A stretch of DNA of 64,000 nucleotides from assembly GCA_020639075.1 (NCBI GenBank), contig JACKHI010000002.1, positions 868,001 through 932,000 of the forward strand, in the 5' to 3' direction. Shown piece by piece: positions 16,932 to 26,365 of this stretch (the stretch's first letter is position 1; each line of letters starts with the position of its first letter). This DNA comes from Phycisphaerales bacterium. GTDB taxonomy: Bacteria; Planctomycetota; Phycisphaerae; UBA1845; UTPLA1. The notes under the pieces were generated by a model. It was not told the origin of the DNA and did no database searches. It saw only the letters and a list, made by a program, of their open reading frames with translations. Both the position numbers and the translations under genes were made by a program.

Positions 16932-19748
16932 TTACATGTCGCGAGTCTCAAAGATCTCAAACACAGGTGCCCTCGAATTCTGGTGGAATCGACCCTTCGT
17001 AGCGTCGTCATAGCCGACATTAATAGCTCGATCCAAGTGTTCGGGAATAAAGTCGAGAGTCTTTAGGATTTCCTGACTAGGGCGTAGGACATAGATTTCA
17101 ACACGCTGCCGTGATCTCATGTCAGTTAACTGGGCTTGGGCGAAGAGATGGTCAAACGCGACGCCAATATTCTGGAGGAAACTCCCTCGCTCCCGTAGGT
17201 CGGCGACAGGTGAGGCCTCGATTGCGATAATATGTGTTGCCCCCCAATCAACAGCCGCTTCGATCGGTATGTTGTGGGCAAAACCTCCGTCGACTATATA
17301 TAGGTCAGTGCTACGTCCAGATGGGTCGATGAACGGACGCGCCGGAAAGACAGGGAAAATAGTACCTGATGCGATGACCAACCGAATGATCTGTGTTGGG
17401 TCCTCAACGAAACTGAGTTCACTGCCTCGCCGGATGTTGATTGCACGCTGGAGATACTCTGGTTGCGAATCGCTTGATTGCGCGGGCAAGTACACATATT
17501 TATCCGAAGTACCTGAGCTTCCAAGAATAGAGACAGTCATTACGAAGTCTCGACGTCTATTCAGTGTGGAATCACATATTGCGGTACTCAGCGCTGTTTC
17601 TTGCTGATCAAGTCCGCCCAAGTTTGAGCGGTTCTGTCTGATCTCTCCGTCCAGTATCTGTTGGAAATGCCCAACTACTTGCTCTCGCATCAAGTCCCCT
17701 TGTGATAGCGACTTATGAAAGAACGCAGAGAAAACGCAGAAAAGCCCAAGCGTCGTCAGAAAGAGTGCGCCTCTACGCCAAACACGGACTTCGATGCTGG
17801 CGAATCTCATGGTTGAAGAAGCCCTGTTATACCCATGAGAAACCAGCCATGCGGAGTTTACAAGTAATACGATTACAATCCATACGGTACTCAACCGAAA
17901 AGGAAGCCAGAAGAGATAGTAAGTAAGTCGCGACGTTGGAGTGATATCGCGTATGAGCGAGGGGCAGCAGGTATTTGTTAGCATGAAGGCTACGATTAGC
18001 AACAGCAGCAATATTCGTGTGCGTACCAGTGACCCACTCCGCGCTAGGCGAATCACGGGATAGGCTAGGTTGATTGCGCGAACAACTTTCTTTCGTGTTT
18101 CAGGAGGGGACATGGTGAGTTTGGTCAGTCGCCTATCGATCCCATCCCTGATGATGTCAATAAACCACGTGGCTTGAATGAGGATCATGCCAATTAGGAT
18201 GCCCAATAGAATTCGGGCAGCAAGATATGGATCCAAGAGATTAACGAGGTCGATTGATCTCCAAACATCGCACAGCCGAGATGCATTTGCGTTGTCGGCC
18301 GCCGTAACCCCTATCGCCGTAGGGAGCGCATTGAGGGCTCCTCCGGAGGTACCAACGACGAGGTCAATGTCCGGGGAGGGAAGACCGTGTGGTTGTGATG
18401 CCTGGTCGTTAATAGCTCTAATCTGTTCCTCAATACTCGCGATTGCTCCGGCTTGATACGCACATTTCGCTCCGCCTCCTGAAAGTACGAGCGCAAGCCT
18501 GGGGCGATCTCCATAGCGGCGATAATAGTGGCGCATAGAGTCGAGGATCTCTCGCAGGGAAATATACCGTGTCTTGCCGTTGCCACCAAAGCTGACCCTT
18601 GTGGACCTTGCCCAGAACTGTATGCGCTTTGCTAACTGCTGGATTGCTGTTTCCTTATTACCTTGTTCACAGTCGTGCTGATGGCGAAATACTCGGCGTG
18701 CCCCATCGGGGGAACGTATCGTGAGCAACTTGGCTCGGAGAGTCGAAATATCCTCGGGCTCAAAATCTGCACGAACGACCCAGACTTCGGCAGGTAATGC
18801 AGTCACGCCCAAGGGATCTTGGCGCTCAGATTCTTCAATCTGTGGCTGGGGTGCGACACCGCCTTGCCCGCCGAGTTCATTCGGTTCTGGCGGCGGGGGA
18901 AGGTTAATGACAATCAGATCACTCTGCATCCGCTGGAGTCGAGTTTCAAACCAGTTTGTTAAGTGGGAATCCTTATGTGGTATCGGTCTGGAGGGCACAG
19001 AGCCATCAAAGACGAATCCTACTCGATGACGAACCGTGTTCGCTATGATGACCTCGGGCGAGTCCAGCAGTAGTTGTAGTGTATCATTGTGTCCAAAGCT
19101 CAATTCTGAGTAGTCAAACCAGTCTACATTGAGGGAATCGAGCTGAGCCCGCGGTACGATGGTCCCGGATAATGACATTGGGTCGCCGAATACGAATTGA
19201 AGCCTTCCGTCACGACTGGCGCGAACTATGATGTCAACAAGGGATTTCGAAGTTGTCTTGTATTCGTTTTGGAGCTTTGCTAGGCTCTCACGATGAATTA
19301 GACAGAGTGGTGCGTAAGTGTAACAGCCTTCCCCACGCCGCTTTGGGGACGCGAAAGGACTGATAGAAGGTGGTAGCTCGGGTGTGATTAGGTAGCGGCA
19401 ATCCCACGTTGGATATGTGCCGTCGGCACGACGTGAGATGCGTTCCTTTTCATTAAGCACGGCGCTCGTCGCCGCTAGTGCCCCCGGACTCAACACTGCG
19501 ATATCGACTAGTCCGGCATCAACCCAATCTAACACCTCTTCTGCCGTTCCGCTGGCGAATACAACGGTGTGGCCAATTTGCGCGAATTGTTGTGCCATTT
19601 TCGAGGCACGGCCTGTGATGTTGTCATATGCGACGATGCCGATTCGGTATGGTCTCGTAAAAACCGAATCGGAGCGATTGGCTTCGGCGGCGGGGGTCTG
19701 TGCGGCCTGCAAGCCAACCAGCAAGATTAGGTTCGCGGCAAAGAACAT
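16932..19748 (-). CDS. Periplasmic-binding-like plus patatin-like membrane protein
   Basis: A 938-residue protein with a signal peptide (residues 1-22). Residues about 33-260 resemble a phosphonate-binding-type periplasmic solute-binding fold (RIGIVAYDNITGRASKM, VDIAVLSPGALAATS). A patatin-like phospholipase domain begins at about 415: the oxyanion loop is GGGAK near 424, the nucleophile elbow GTSGG puts Ser near 468, and the catalytic Asp lies in DGG near 820. Between nucleophile and aspartate the domain is interrupted by about four predicted membrane helices (near 513-530, 577-597, 609-637, 661-677). Codon use looks less GC-rich than in neighbouring genes, hinting at transfer. It should hydrolyse acyl esters at the membrane; how the sensor part controls it is unknown. 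Confidence 0.82.
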   Translation of the reverse strand: MFFAANLILLVGLQAAQTPAAEANRSDSVFTRPYRIGIVAYDNITGRASKMAQQFAQIGHTVVFASGTAEEVLDWVDAGLVDIAVLSPGALAATSAVLNEKERISRRADGTYPTWDCRYLITPELPPSISPFASPKRRGEGCYTYAPLCLIHRESLAKLQNEYKTTSKSLVDIIVRASRDGRLQFVFGDPMSLSGTIVPRAQLDSLNVDWFDYSELSFGHNDTLQLLLDSPEVIIANTVRHRVGFVFDGSVPSRPIPHKDSHLTNWFETRLQRMQSDLIVINLPPPPEPNELGGQGGVAPQPQIEESERQDPLGVTALPAEVWVVRADFEPEDISTLRAKLLTIRSPDGARRVFRHQHDCEQGNKETAIQQLAKRIQFWARSTRVSFGGNGKTRYISLREILDSMRHYYRRYGDRPRLALVLSGGGAKCAYQAGAIASIEEQIRAINDQASQPHGLPSPDIDLVVGTSGGALNALPTAIGVTAADNANASRLCDVWRSIDLVNLLDPYLAARILLGILIGMILIQATWFIDIIRDGIDRRLTKLTMSPPETRKKVVRAINLAYPVIRLARSGSLVRTRILLLLLIVAFMLTNTCCPSLIRDITPTSRLTYYLFWLPFRLSTVWIVIVLLVNSAWLVSHGYNRASSTMRFASIEVRVWRRGALFLTTLGLFCVFSAFFHKSLSQGDLMREQVVGHFQQILDGEIRQNRSNLGGLDQQETALSTAICDSTLNRRRDFVMTVSILGSSGTSDKYVYLPAQSSDSQPEYLQRAINIRRGSELSFVEDPTQIIRLVIASGTIFPVFPARPFIDPSGRSTDLYIVDGGFAHNIPIEAAVDWGATHIIAIEASPVADLRERGSFLQNIGVAFDHLFAQAQLTDMRSRQRVEIYVLRPSQEILKTLDFIPEHLDRAINVGYDDATKGRFHQNSRAPVFEIFETRDM

Positions 19749-19991
19749 GAGGGTGACTCCAGCGAGTATCGATTATGGTGTTGTAAGATAATATGTAACC
19801 CCACGATGAAGGAAAGGGCCCAAAGTGAATCATGGGATCAGTCAGGATAGTCGTCAAGTTCTAGTCGTTCGACGATCGCGGCCGCTTGGCACTGTTGTCG
19901 CCGTGAATGAGATTGGCAGTCGTGGACGAGTCGAGGCTGTCCGCGAAATACAACGCCCTTTCCGGGCTAAATGCGAGGAAAAAAAACGCCG

Positions 19992-20040
19992 GCCACGGGG
20001 TGCGCTCCGACCGGTTCGCGGTCTCCGCTTCACCCGTGGC
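19992..20040. repeat. Compound palindrome, REP-like
   Basis: Outer arms GCCACGGG(G)TG (from 19992) and CACCCGTGGC (to 20040) pair except for one extra G and enclose a smaller inner hairpin. This is the same architecture as the element at 14160-14204 with different arm sequence. Confidence 0.6.
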
Positions 20041-20590
20041 TAGGAACTCTTGCTCCTTCGGAGCTGAATTGGTCTTGGAGACATTGGCGATTTCGATGGT
20101 TGTGCAAATCGGAAATCGTCACTCGTATTCCGGGGAAGCCTCGGGCGTCTCGAGGGTATCTGGGAGTTGCAACGTCTTTTCCGGCAACGCCGTGAATTCA
20201 ACCCTCAAGTCTGAGCCTCGCTGACTCAGCATGGCGAATCATCCGGCGTCCATGAGCATGACTCCGCCGTGAGGACACGGCGGCTCCGACTAGTGCTGCC
20301 GCCATTGTGTTCAGTTCACGGCGTGGCCTCTCAGGGCTTATCTCGAGACGATACTGCAAACCCGGGGTTGCGCTTCGATTGCTTCGCGTTCTGCGCTGAT
20401 TCCGGGGTGAAATGTGGTTCATCACGGAGTATCTGGATGATTCGGTGTGCCGATACAAGCGCGACAGTTGTATCCACCCTGGGGCCCGTTGGGGTCACGT
20501 GCGAGTAGCCCCCGTTTCCATCGCGTGGTTGCCGGCCGTTTTTCAGGCCCCGTTCCTGCTGGACGGGATGAGCTTGTTGCCCTGAGTCGC

Positions 20591-20683
20591 GCCGTACCTA
20601 CGGCACGGCTATGGTGATGGCCAACCAGCTTTCCCAGCCTTGAATAGGCTGGGCTATTCTCAGCGCGTCCCTATCGGGACGCG
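20591..20683. repeat. Cluster of three perfect hairpins
   Basis: GCCGTA/TACGGC (20591-20604), CCCAGCCT/AGGCTGGG with a 5-base loop (20633-20653) and CGCGTCCC/GGGACGCG with a 4-base loop (20664-20683). No U tract follows, so they look like dispersed repeat hairpins rather than terminators. Confidence 0.7.
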
Positions 20684-20801
20684 GTATTCGCGCTACTGCG
20701 GATGCCTTTAGAGTTTCACGATATTTCGTGATGAACCTGAAGTGTTTCGCACCTTCAGGGCCAAATGCCGGGAATAAACGCCGAGTCTTGACTCGTGTTG
20801 T

Positions 20802-21938
20802 TCACCAAGACTTCGCGAGGTACTCCTGCAGCAGGCTTCCCCATTGGGTTGGGCGCAGGTCCATGCCGATTCCACATTCTTCGCCGACGTCGTTTTCGAT
20901 TAAGTTAGGTGGGCAATTCTGATGAAATGTCCAGGCGAGGAAGGGGATCTCCTCCTGCATTGCATAGTCCATCAACTGTTGACAATCGTTGAGACTCATG
21001 CCGACGTCGTTAGGGTCTGAGATGGGGCCGAATTCACCGATGATGACGGGGAGTTTCGAGGCCGGACCGACCAGGAGTTCGTCGAGGTCGGTGATCGGAT
21101 TGTAGAAGTGAATCTCGTAGGCAATGTTGTCGCCGCCGCCGGCCGTGATGGGGTGATCCACGTAATAAGTCAGACGCCGCGCCCATGCGCCGGTGCCCTG
21201 TGCAAGAATCAGATGGTGCGACGTGCCGGCCGCGTCCTCCACGATCCGGATCGTTTGCGCCGCACGGTTCATGGCGGTCCAGACGAGTGCATCGCGGGCG
21301 CCGTCGAAATTCTCCTCCGGCTCGTTGCAGATGCCGAACATGACGTGCGAATCGTCCAAGAGGGCTGCGGACAGTTTCTTCCAGACTTCGTCCGTTTGCG
21401 GCGTCGGCGCACCGAGTTCGTCGACTGTCGGGTCGATCCATAGTGAAAGCAGCACATACACGTTCTTACTCGTCATGTGATGAACGATCGTGACGATGTC
21501 GTCGAAATATTGGGCATCGTTCAGGATTCCGCGATAGTGTTTTGCGAAAGACTGCGTCCCTTCGGCGTGGCTTTCGAGCGCCAGCCGCACAAAATTCGCT
21601 CCCCAATCGTCGATGAGCGTGTCTGCACGGCGAATCACTTCGTTCGGTGATTCGTTGTCGTCCCACAGGCACGCGACGCAACCGCGCGTGTCCTGCAGGT
21701 TTGCGCCGCGTCCGTGAAACGCGGTGCCGCCACCATTTCCATCAGAAATGAAGATGCGATTGGCGTTTGTGAATAGCCATCCTTGTGGCAGCGCGGTGCA
21801 TTCAGCGCAGGTCGTTACATTCGAATCGGTTGTGTTCGTCGGGTCCGGCACGAGCTGGCAGGCGACGCCGATTGTCAGTCCGAACGAAAGGGTCGCGATC
21901 AAGGGCATGCTGATTGTTCTTGAAGGATAGCGGTTCAT
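20802..21938 (-). CDS. Exported glycoside hydrolase family 5 (cellulase-like)
   Basis: A 378-residue protein starting at the ATG at 21938, with GGGAGA upstream. The N-terminal 27 residues form an export signal ending in GVAC, possibly a lipoprotein signal although the lipobox is imperfect. The catalytic domain shows GH5 landmarks: HGRGANLQD near 75, FVRLALESH near 116, the acid/base Glu in ICNEPEE (Glu206), and the nucleophile Glu in IIGEFGP (Glu302). These enzymes cleave beta-linked glucans or mannans with retention. The substrate cannot be fixed from sequence alone. It appears to be a single transcription unit, suited to degrading external polysaccharide. Confidence 0.88.
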   Translation of the reverse strand: MNRYPSRTISMPLIATLSFGLTIGVACQLVPDPTNTTDSNVTTCAECTALPQGWLFTNANRIFISDGNGGGTAFHGRGANLQDTRGCVACLWDDNESPNEVIRRADTLIDDWGANFVRLALESHAEGTQSFAKHYRGILNDAQYFDDIVTIVHHMTSKNVYVLLSLWIDPTVDELGAPTPQTDEVWKKLSAALLDDSHVMFGICNEPEENFDGARDALVWTAMNRAAQTIRIVEDAAGTSHHLILAQGTGAWARRLTYYVDHPITAGGGDNIAYEIHFYNPITDLDELLVGPASKLPVIIGEFGPISDPNDVGMSLNDCQQLMDYAMQEEIPFLAWTFHQNCPPNLIENDVGEECGIGMDLRPTQWGSLLQEYLAKSW

Positions 21939-22283
21939 TCGATGTCTCCCGTTCTGCCGACGGATCCCGGTGCAAACAAGTCGGTTTGCATCGCCATTCG
22001 TCATGGCATCAGGGTTTTCAGCGTAAGTGCCCGGATGCGCCGCCTCCTGAGTGCCCCGTAATTCGCCTGGCATTAACCGCCACGAATTCACGCCAGCCCT
22101 CAAATCCACGTGGATTCGGGGCGAAGTGGCTGCCTTACGATTCGCGGCGGTGCTGCGGACTTATTTCGCCAATGGGCCGGCCATCGTGATGGCCGTGCCG
22201 CGGGAGATGGGTTTGGCCAGTTACGATAGAGGCGGAACAGGCTCGGGGCCGGAGCGGTTGTCGAGGGGGGTTCTCTGCCCGGG

Positions 22284-22814
22284 TCAGGGGCGGCGACGTC
22301 GTTCGGTGGTCGAAGGGCGGATGACGATCGAACCGCGGCCGGCAGGGGCGAACGGGACTTGATTGCGGGCGATGGCTTCGTCGATGAGGCGGGCGACGTA
22401 TGGACGCGCGAGTGTCGATGCGCCCTCCAGGCTGATCCATCGTGTCTGTTTGCCGGACCCTTGAAGCAGTTTTTCAGGGTCCGGGAGTTCCTTGCCTTGA
22501 TTGAAGTAGAGCTTCACGCCTTCTGCGTCGGCGCGGATTCCGATTACGCCCTCGTATCCGCGCTCATTCGGCGAAAAGCTGACGACAAGGAAGTCGCGGT
22601 ATTCATAAACGACTTCGTGGGCGGTCGGCAGGCGCTTGCGCAGGTGTCGTCGGGCTGCGCTGATCAGCCGAAGATGATCGGCTGCGAACTTGTCGATGAT
22701 CGTGCGCACTTGCGCTTCGGCCGATCGTCGTGCGGCCGCGGATTGGGGGGCGTCCGGAGCCTTGGCTTTGGATTGATCGGCACGACGTCCGAGAGTTTTT
22801 TTCTTCGCGCTCAT
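22284..22814 (-). CDS. DUF1801-type protein
   Basis: A 176-residue protein if started at the ATG at 22814 (another start ten codons upstream adds little). A basic Lys/Ala-rich N-terminus is followed by a domain with EVVYEYRDFLVVSFSP, VKLYFNQGKELPDPEKLLQG and GKQTRWISLEG. This is the layout of the DUF1801/YdhG-like fold, a small alpha-beta domain of unconfirmed function seen in many bacteria. It ends in a basic Arg-rich tail. It stands alone between the GH5 gene and an empty stretch. Confidence 0.75.
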   Translation of the reverse strand: MSAKKKTLGRRADQSKAKAPDAPQSAAARRSAEAQVRTIIDKFAADHLRLISAARRHLRKRLPTAHEVVYEYRDFLVVSFSPNERGYEGVIGIRADAEGVKLYFNQGKELPDPEKLLQGSGKQTRWISLEGASTLARPYVARLIDEAIARNQVPFAPAGRGSIVIRPSTTERRRRP

Positions 22815-23241
22815 ATTGCAGTTGTTTCCGCGGCTCGACCCCAAGAAGTCCGCTTCGTCTGATCTTCATGGGGAGCCAAGCGCTGAGTACATGTCGATGG
22901 CGAACGGTACGGTCGCACCGCCGACAGACTCAACCGACGTCGGATATGGTTGACGGGGCAGGGGCGTGATGTCAACGGTGTGTTTGATTCGAGTCGTTTG
23001 CACGGATGCCATGGGATCTTGGAGTGGTTTGGAAAGGCCTCTGCAATCGGTCCGCGGCGAGGACCCTACGTACTGGAAACGGGATGCTCGGGTCGGTGGT
23101 TCCTAATGTGTGATCGCCCTAGGGGGGAAGTACCCCAAGTCGAATCTTGTTCTTGTTACCCAAACTCATGGGTATCATAAGCGGGTCGGTGAAGCGGTTT
23201 CATCGAGAAAGCTCGCTGAAGATTGGTAATGGAGCGTAAAG
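22815..23241. other. Intergenic stretch with no gene seen
   Basis: About 430 bases between divergent genes. No coding frame, structured RNA or clear promoter could be supported. Confidence 0.4.
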
Positions 23242-23679
23242 ATGAGGATTCGTACCATCGTTGTGATCGGACTGATGCTGGGCAGTGTTGCGTTGTTGTC
23301 GGCGACTTATGCGGAGGCCAAGCCGGAAATCGCGAACGTTGAGAATTCACTGCCCGGCACAACCGAGCCGTTGATGGCTGACGGTGGATCTCAGCGTTGC
23401 CATGACTTGAGAGTCCTCTGTGAGAAGGAAGCGAGGGATCGGGCAGACGGCTGTCGTCATGACAATGATGTTCAGCTGGAGAACAGACTGTCGGCGGCAC
23501 AAGAAGCGCTCGCGAAGTGCGGGAGCTCGCAGGCCTGCATCGACGATTACAACTCGGAGGTCCAGGCTGCGTATGCAGAGCACTACTATACCGAACAGCA
23601 GTGCAATTTTGATGAAGCCTGGGACTATTCCGACTGTGAAGGTGATGAGATACTCTGCAACAGGCCGCATCAACAGTGA
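23242..23679 (+). CDS. Small exported Cys-containing protein
   Basis: A 145-residue protein with a clear signal peptide (residues 1-26, cleavage after YAEA) and GGAG before the ATG. The mature part has eight cysteines, several spaced in pairs (CHDLRVLC, CGSSQAC, CDxxxxLC-like end), and helical, charged sequence between them. This suggests a disulfide-bonded helical bundle outside the cytoplasm. No family is recognised. It converges with the PEP-CTERM array, whose last copy ends 28 bases away. Confidence 0.7.
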   Translation: MRIRTIVVIGLMLGSVALLSATYAEAKPEIANVENSLPGTTEPLMADGGSQRCHDLRVLCEKEARDRADGCRHDNDVQLENRLSAAQEALAKCGSSQACIDDYNSEVQAAYAEHYYTEQQCNFDEAWDYSDCEGDEILCNRPHQQ

Positions 23680-23707
23680 TTGATTGGGATAGGGATGGAA
23701 AGAGGTG

Positions 23708-24487
23708 TCAGGAAAGAACCACTTTGCGAGAGGTGGTGAAATCAACCTGGCACTTTTTCCGTCCCATTTCCGCCCCCCTTTTCCGTTCGTGAACACCGCG
23801 TCCGCGTCGCAGGAGCAGGAGCGCGATCGGTGCGCAGAGCAATATCGTGGCGGGTTCCGGGATGATCTCGAATTCCAGAAACCCATTGCCGACGCCCTGA
23901 GCGCCGGCGGCGGATGGGAAGTTAATGATGCGGAAGAGGTAGGCGAAGTCCCACGTACGGTTGGCAGGCAGGAGAAATTCGCCTTCGTCGGCAAGATGGC
24001 TGTCGCCGGTGTGAAAGATGGTATCGGCGGACGCCGAGACATCGTGGATTTCTTCATGCGTGACGGCGTCGAACACGTCAAAGCTGAGATCGGCAATCAT
24101 GAGGTCGGCGGGGAGCGTGACGTCGAAGACAGTGCGGTAGCGCACGACGAGGTCATCTGTCGGCGTGATCTTGATGCGGCCGGAGACGCCGGTGGTGGTG
24201 CTCTCGGTTGGCGTGGCGGTGGCGGCGAGGGAGGCGTCGACGAGGAAGTGACCCTGCTCGGCCCACGAGAAGTCGTAATCGGCCGAAACCCAATCGTTGC
24301 CGAGCATGCGGCTGTGGGTGGTGACAAACGGGTTGGTCACGGTGGCGGAGCCCGTCGCGGTAACCAATTCCGACTGGATACTCACACTAAGTATCCAACT
24401 GTCGACAGTGAACGAGTCGGCAATGACGCGCGGAGCCATCGTGCACACAAACACGCAGGTCAGCGTCACGAGTCTATTGCATTGCAT
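23708..24487 (-). CDS. PEP-CTERM protein, array copy 1, altered C-terminus
   Basis: A 259-residue member of a five-copy tandem family and the last in transcription order. It has the family signal peptide (MQCNRLVTLTCVFVCTMAPRV), the conserved core (NPFVTTHSRMLGNDWVSADY) and the PEP-CTERM signal (IIPEPATILL, hydrophobic helix, LLRR). Unlike the other copies it does not stop soon after the arginines but reads on for about 28 residues of unrelated, basic sequence (RGRGVHERKRG and so on). The repeat unit is therefore broken at its 3' end and runs into other DNA. Whether the extension blocks exosortase processing is unknown. Its first variable window (SVSIQSELVTATG) differs from all other copies. 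Confidence 0.85.
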   Translation of the reverse strand: MQCNRLVTLTCVFVCTMAPRVIADSFTVDSWILSVSIQSELVTATGSATVTNPFVTTHSRMLGNDWVSADYDFSWAEQGHFLVDASLAATATPTESTTTGVSGRIKITPTDDLVVRYRTVFDVTLPADLMIADLSFDVFDAVTHEEIHDVSASADTIFHTGDSHLADEGEFLLPANRTWDFAYLFRIINFPSAAGAQGVGNGFLEFEIIPEPATILLCAPIALLLLRRGRGVHERKRGAEMGRKKCQVDFTTSRKVVLS

Positions 24488-24635
24488 TGGCGCGGCACTC
24501 CGAGACCGCGTTCATTCTACGGGCAATGACCATGCAATTGCACGGTTTGTCCGGGATATCCTTGCCATGCATTGCGGCAATGGTTAGTTCTTGAGATTCT
24601 CAATGGGCAGGAGAATCGGTATGGGCCATCAAATC

Positions 24636-25352
24636 TCATCGCCTGAATCGGGTTTGCGCTTCACGGGTACGTCGCAGGAGCAGGAGCGCGATCGGTGCGC
24701 AGAGCAATATCGTGGCGGGTTCCGGGATGATCTCGAATTCCAGGAACCCATTGCCGACGCCCTGAGCGCCGGCGGCGGATGGGAAGTTAATGATGCGGAA
24801 GAGGTAGGCGAAGTCCCACGTACGGTTGGCAGGCAGGAGAAATTCGCCTTCGTCGGCAAGATGGCTGTCGCCGGTGTGAAAGATGGTATCGGCGGACGCC
24901 GAGACATCGTGGATTTCTTCATGCGTGACGGCGTCGAACACGTCAAAGCTGAGATCGGCAATCATGAAGTCGGCGGGGAGCGTGACGTCGAAGACAGTGC
25001 GGTAGCGCACGACGAGGTCATCTGTCGGCGTGATCTTGATGCGGCCGGAGACGCCGGTGGTGGTGCTCTCGGTTGGCGTGGCGGTGGCGGCGAGGGAGGC
25101 GTCGACGAGGAAGCGGCCCTGCTCGGCCCACGAGAAGTCGTAATCGGCCGAGACCCAATCATTGCCGAGCATGCGGCTGTGGGTGGTGACAAACGGGTTG
25201 CTCACGGTGGCGGAGCCCGTTCTGATCGACGACTCACCGTCAATCCCAACCAGCAGCAGCCAACTGTCCACAGTGAACGAGTCGGCAATGACGCGCGGAG
25301 CCATCGTGCACACAAACACGCAGGTCAGCGTCACGAGTCTATTGCATTGCAT
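24636..25352 (-). CDS. PEP-CTERM protein, array copy 2
   Basis: A 238-residue exported protein. The signal peptide is residues 1-23, and the body is beta-rich with GSATVSNPFVTTHSRMLGND, an ATATPTESTTTGVSGRIKIT stretch and a VFDVTLPAD strand. The C-terminal signal is PEPATILLCAPIALLLLRR. Its protein sequence is identical to copy 3, and the surrounding DNA of the 865-base unit also looks identical, so this is a very recent duplication. GGAG lies about ten bases before the ATG. The protein should be exported and anchored or released by an exosortase-like enzyme. The function of the body is unknown. Confidence 0.88.
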   Translation of the reverse strand: MQCNRLVTLTCVFVCTMAPRVIADSFTVDSWLLLVGIDGESSIRTGSATVSNPFVTTHSRMLGNDWVSADYDFSWAEQGRFLVDASLAATATPTESTTTGVSGRIKITPTDDLVVRYRTVFDVTLPADFMIADLSFDVFDAVTHEEIHDVSASADTIFHTGDSHLADEGEFLLPANRTWDFAYLFRIINFPSAAGAQGVGNGFLEFEIIPEPATILLCAPIALLLLRRTREAQTRFRR

Positions 25353-25500
25353 TGGCGCGGTACTCCGAGACCGCGTTCATTCTACGGGCAATGACCACGC
25401 AATTGCACGGTTTGTCCGGGATATCCTTGCCATGCATTGCGGCAATGGTTAGTTCTTGAGATTCTCAATGGGCAGGAGAATCGGTATGGGCCATCAAATC

Positions 25501-26217
25501 TCATCGCCTGAATCGGGTTTGCGCTTCACGGGTACGTCGCAGGAGCAGGAGCGCGATCGGTGCGCAGAGCAATATCGTGGCGGGTTCCGGGATGATCTCG
25601 AATTCCAGGAACCCATTGCCGACGCCCTGAGCGCCGGCGGCGGATGGGAAGTTAATGATGCGGAAGAGGTAGGCGAAGTCCCACGTACGGTTGGCAGGCA
25701 GGAGAAATTCGCCTTCGTCGGCAAGATGGCTGTCGCCGGTGTGAAAGATGGTATCGGCGGACGCCGAGACATCGTGGATTTCTTCATGCGTGACGGCGTC
25801 GAACACGTCAAAGCTGAGATCGGCAATCATGAAGTCGGCGGGGAGCGTGACGTCGAAGACAGTGCGGTAGCGCACGACGAGGTCATCTGTCGGCGTGATC
25901 TTGATGCGGCCGGAGACGCCGGTGGTGGTGCTCTCGGTTGGCGTGGCGGTGGCGGCGAGGGAGGCGTCGACGAGGAAGCGGCCCTGCTCGGCCCACGAGA
26001 AGTCGTAATCGGCCGAGACCCAATCATTGCCGAGCATGCGGCTGTGGGTGGTGACAAACGGGTTGCTCACGGTGGCGGAGCCCGTTCTGATCGACGACTC
26101 ACCGTCAATCCCAACCAGCAGCAGCCAACTGTCCACAGTGAACGAGTCGGCAATGACGCGCGGAGCCATCGTGCACACAAACACGCAGGTCAGCGTCACG
26201 AGTCTATTGCATTGCAT
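25501..26217 (-). CDS. PEP-CTERM protein, array copy 3 (identical to copy 2)
   Basis: A 238-residue protein identical in sequence to copy 2, exactly 865 bases upstream in transcription order. It has the same signal peptide, core and PEP-CTERM signal. The perfect identity means either a very recent duplication, ongoing gene conversion, or an assembly expansion; the sequence cannot separate these. All five copies share a strand and are separated by short repeated spacers of about 150-165 bases with no visible terminator, so they may be cotranscribed. Confidence 0.85.
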   Translation of the reverse strand: MQCNRLVTLTCVFVCTMAPRVIADSFTVDSWLLLVGIDGESSIRTGSATVSNPFVTTHSRMLGNDWVSADYDFSWAEQGRFLVDASLAATATPTESTTTGVSGRIKITPTDDLVVRYRTVFDVTLPADFMIADLSFDVFDAVTHEEIHDVSASADTIFHTGDSHLADEGEFLLPANRTWDFAYLFRIINFPSAAGAQGVGNGFLEFEIIPEPATILLCAPIALLLLRRTREAQTRFRR

Positions 26218-26365
26218 TGGCGCGGTACTCCGAGACCGCGTTCATTCTACGGGCAATGACCACGCAATTGCACGGTTTGTCCGGGATATCCTTGCCATGC
26301 ATTGCGGCAATGGTTAGTTCTTGAGATTCTCAATGGGCAGGAGAATCGGTATGGGCCATCAAATC

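Larger units (their letters stand above)
19797..20801. other. Gene-free region rich in palindromes
   Basis: About 1 kb without a convincing gene. It holds a nested palindrome at 19992-20040, a short hairpin (GCTCC-TTC-GGAGC near 20052-20064) and a hairpin cluster at 20591-20683. The rest shows no protein-like frame. Confidence 0.6.
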
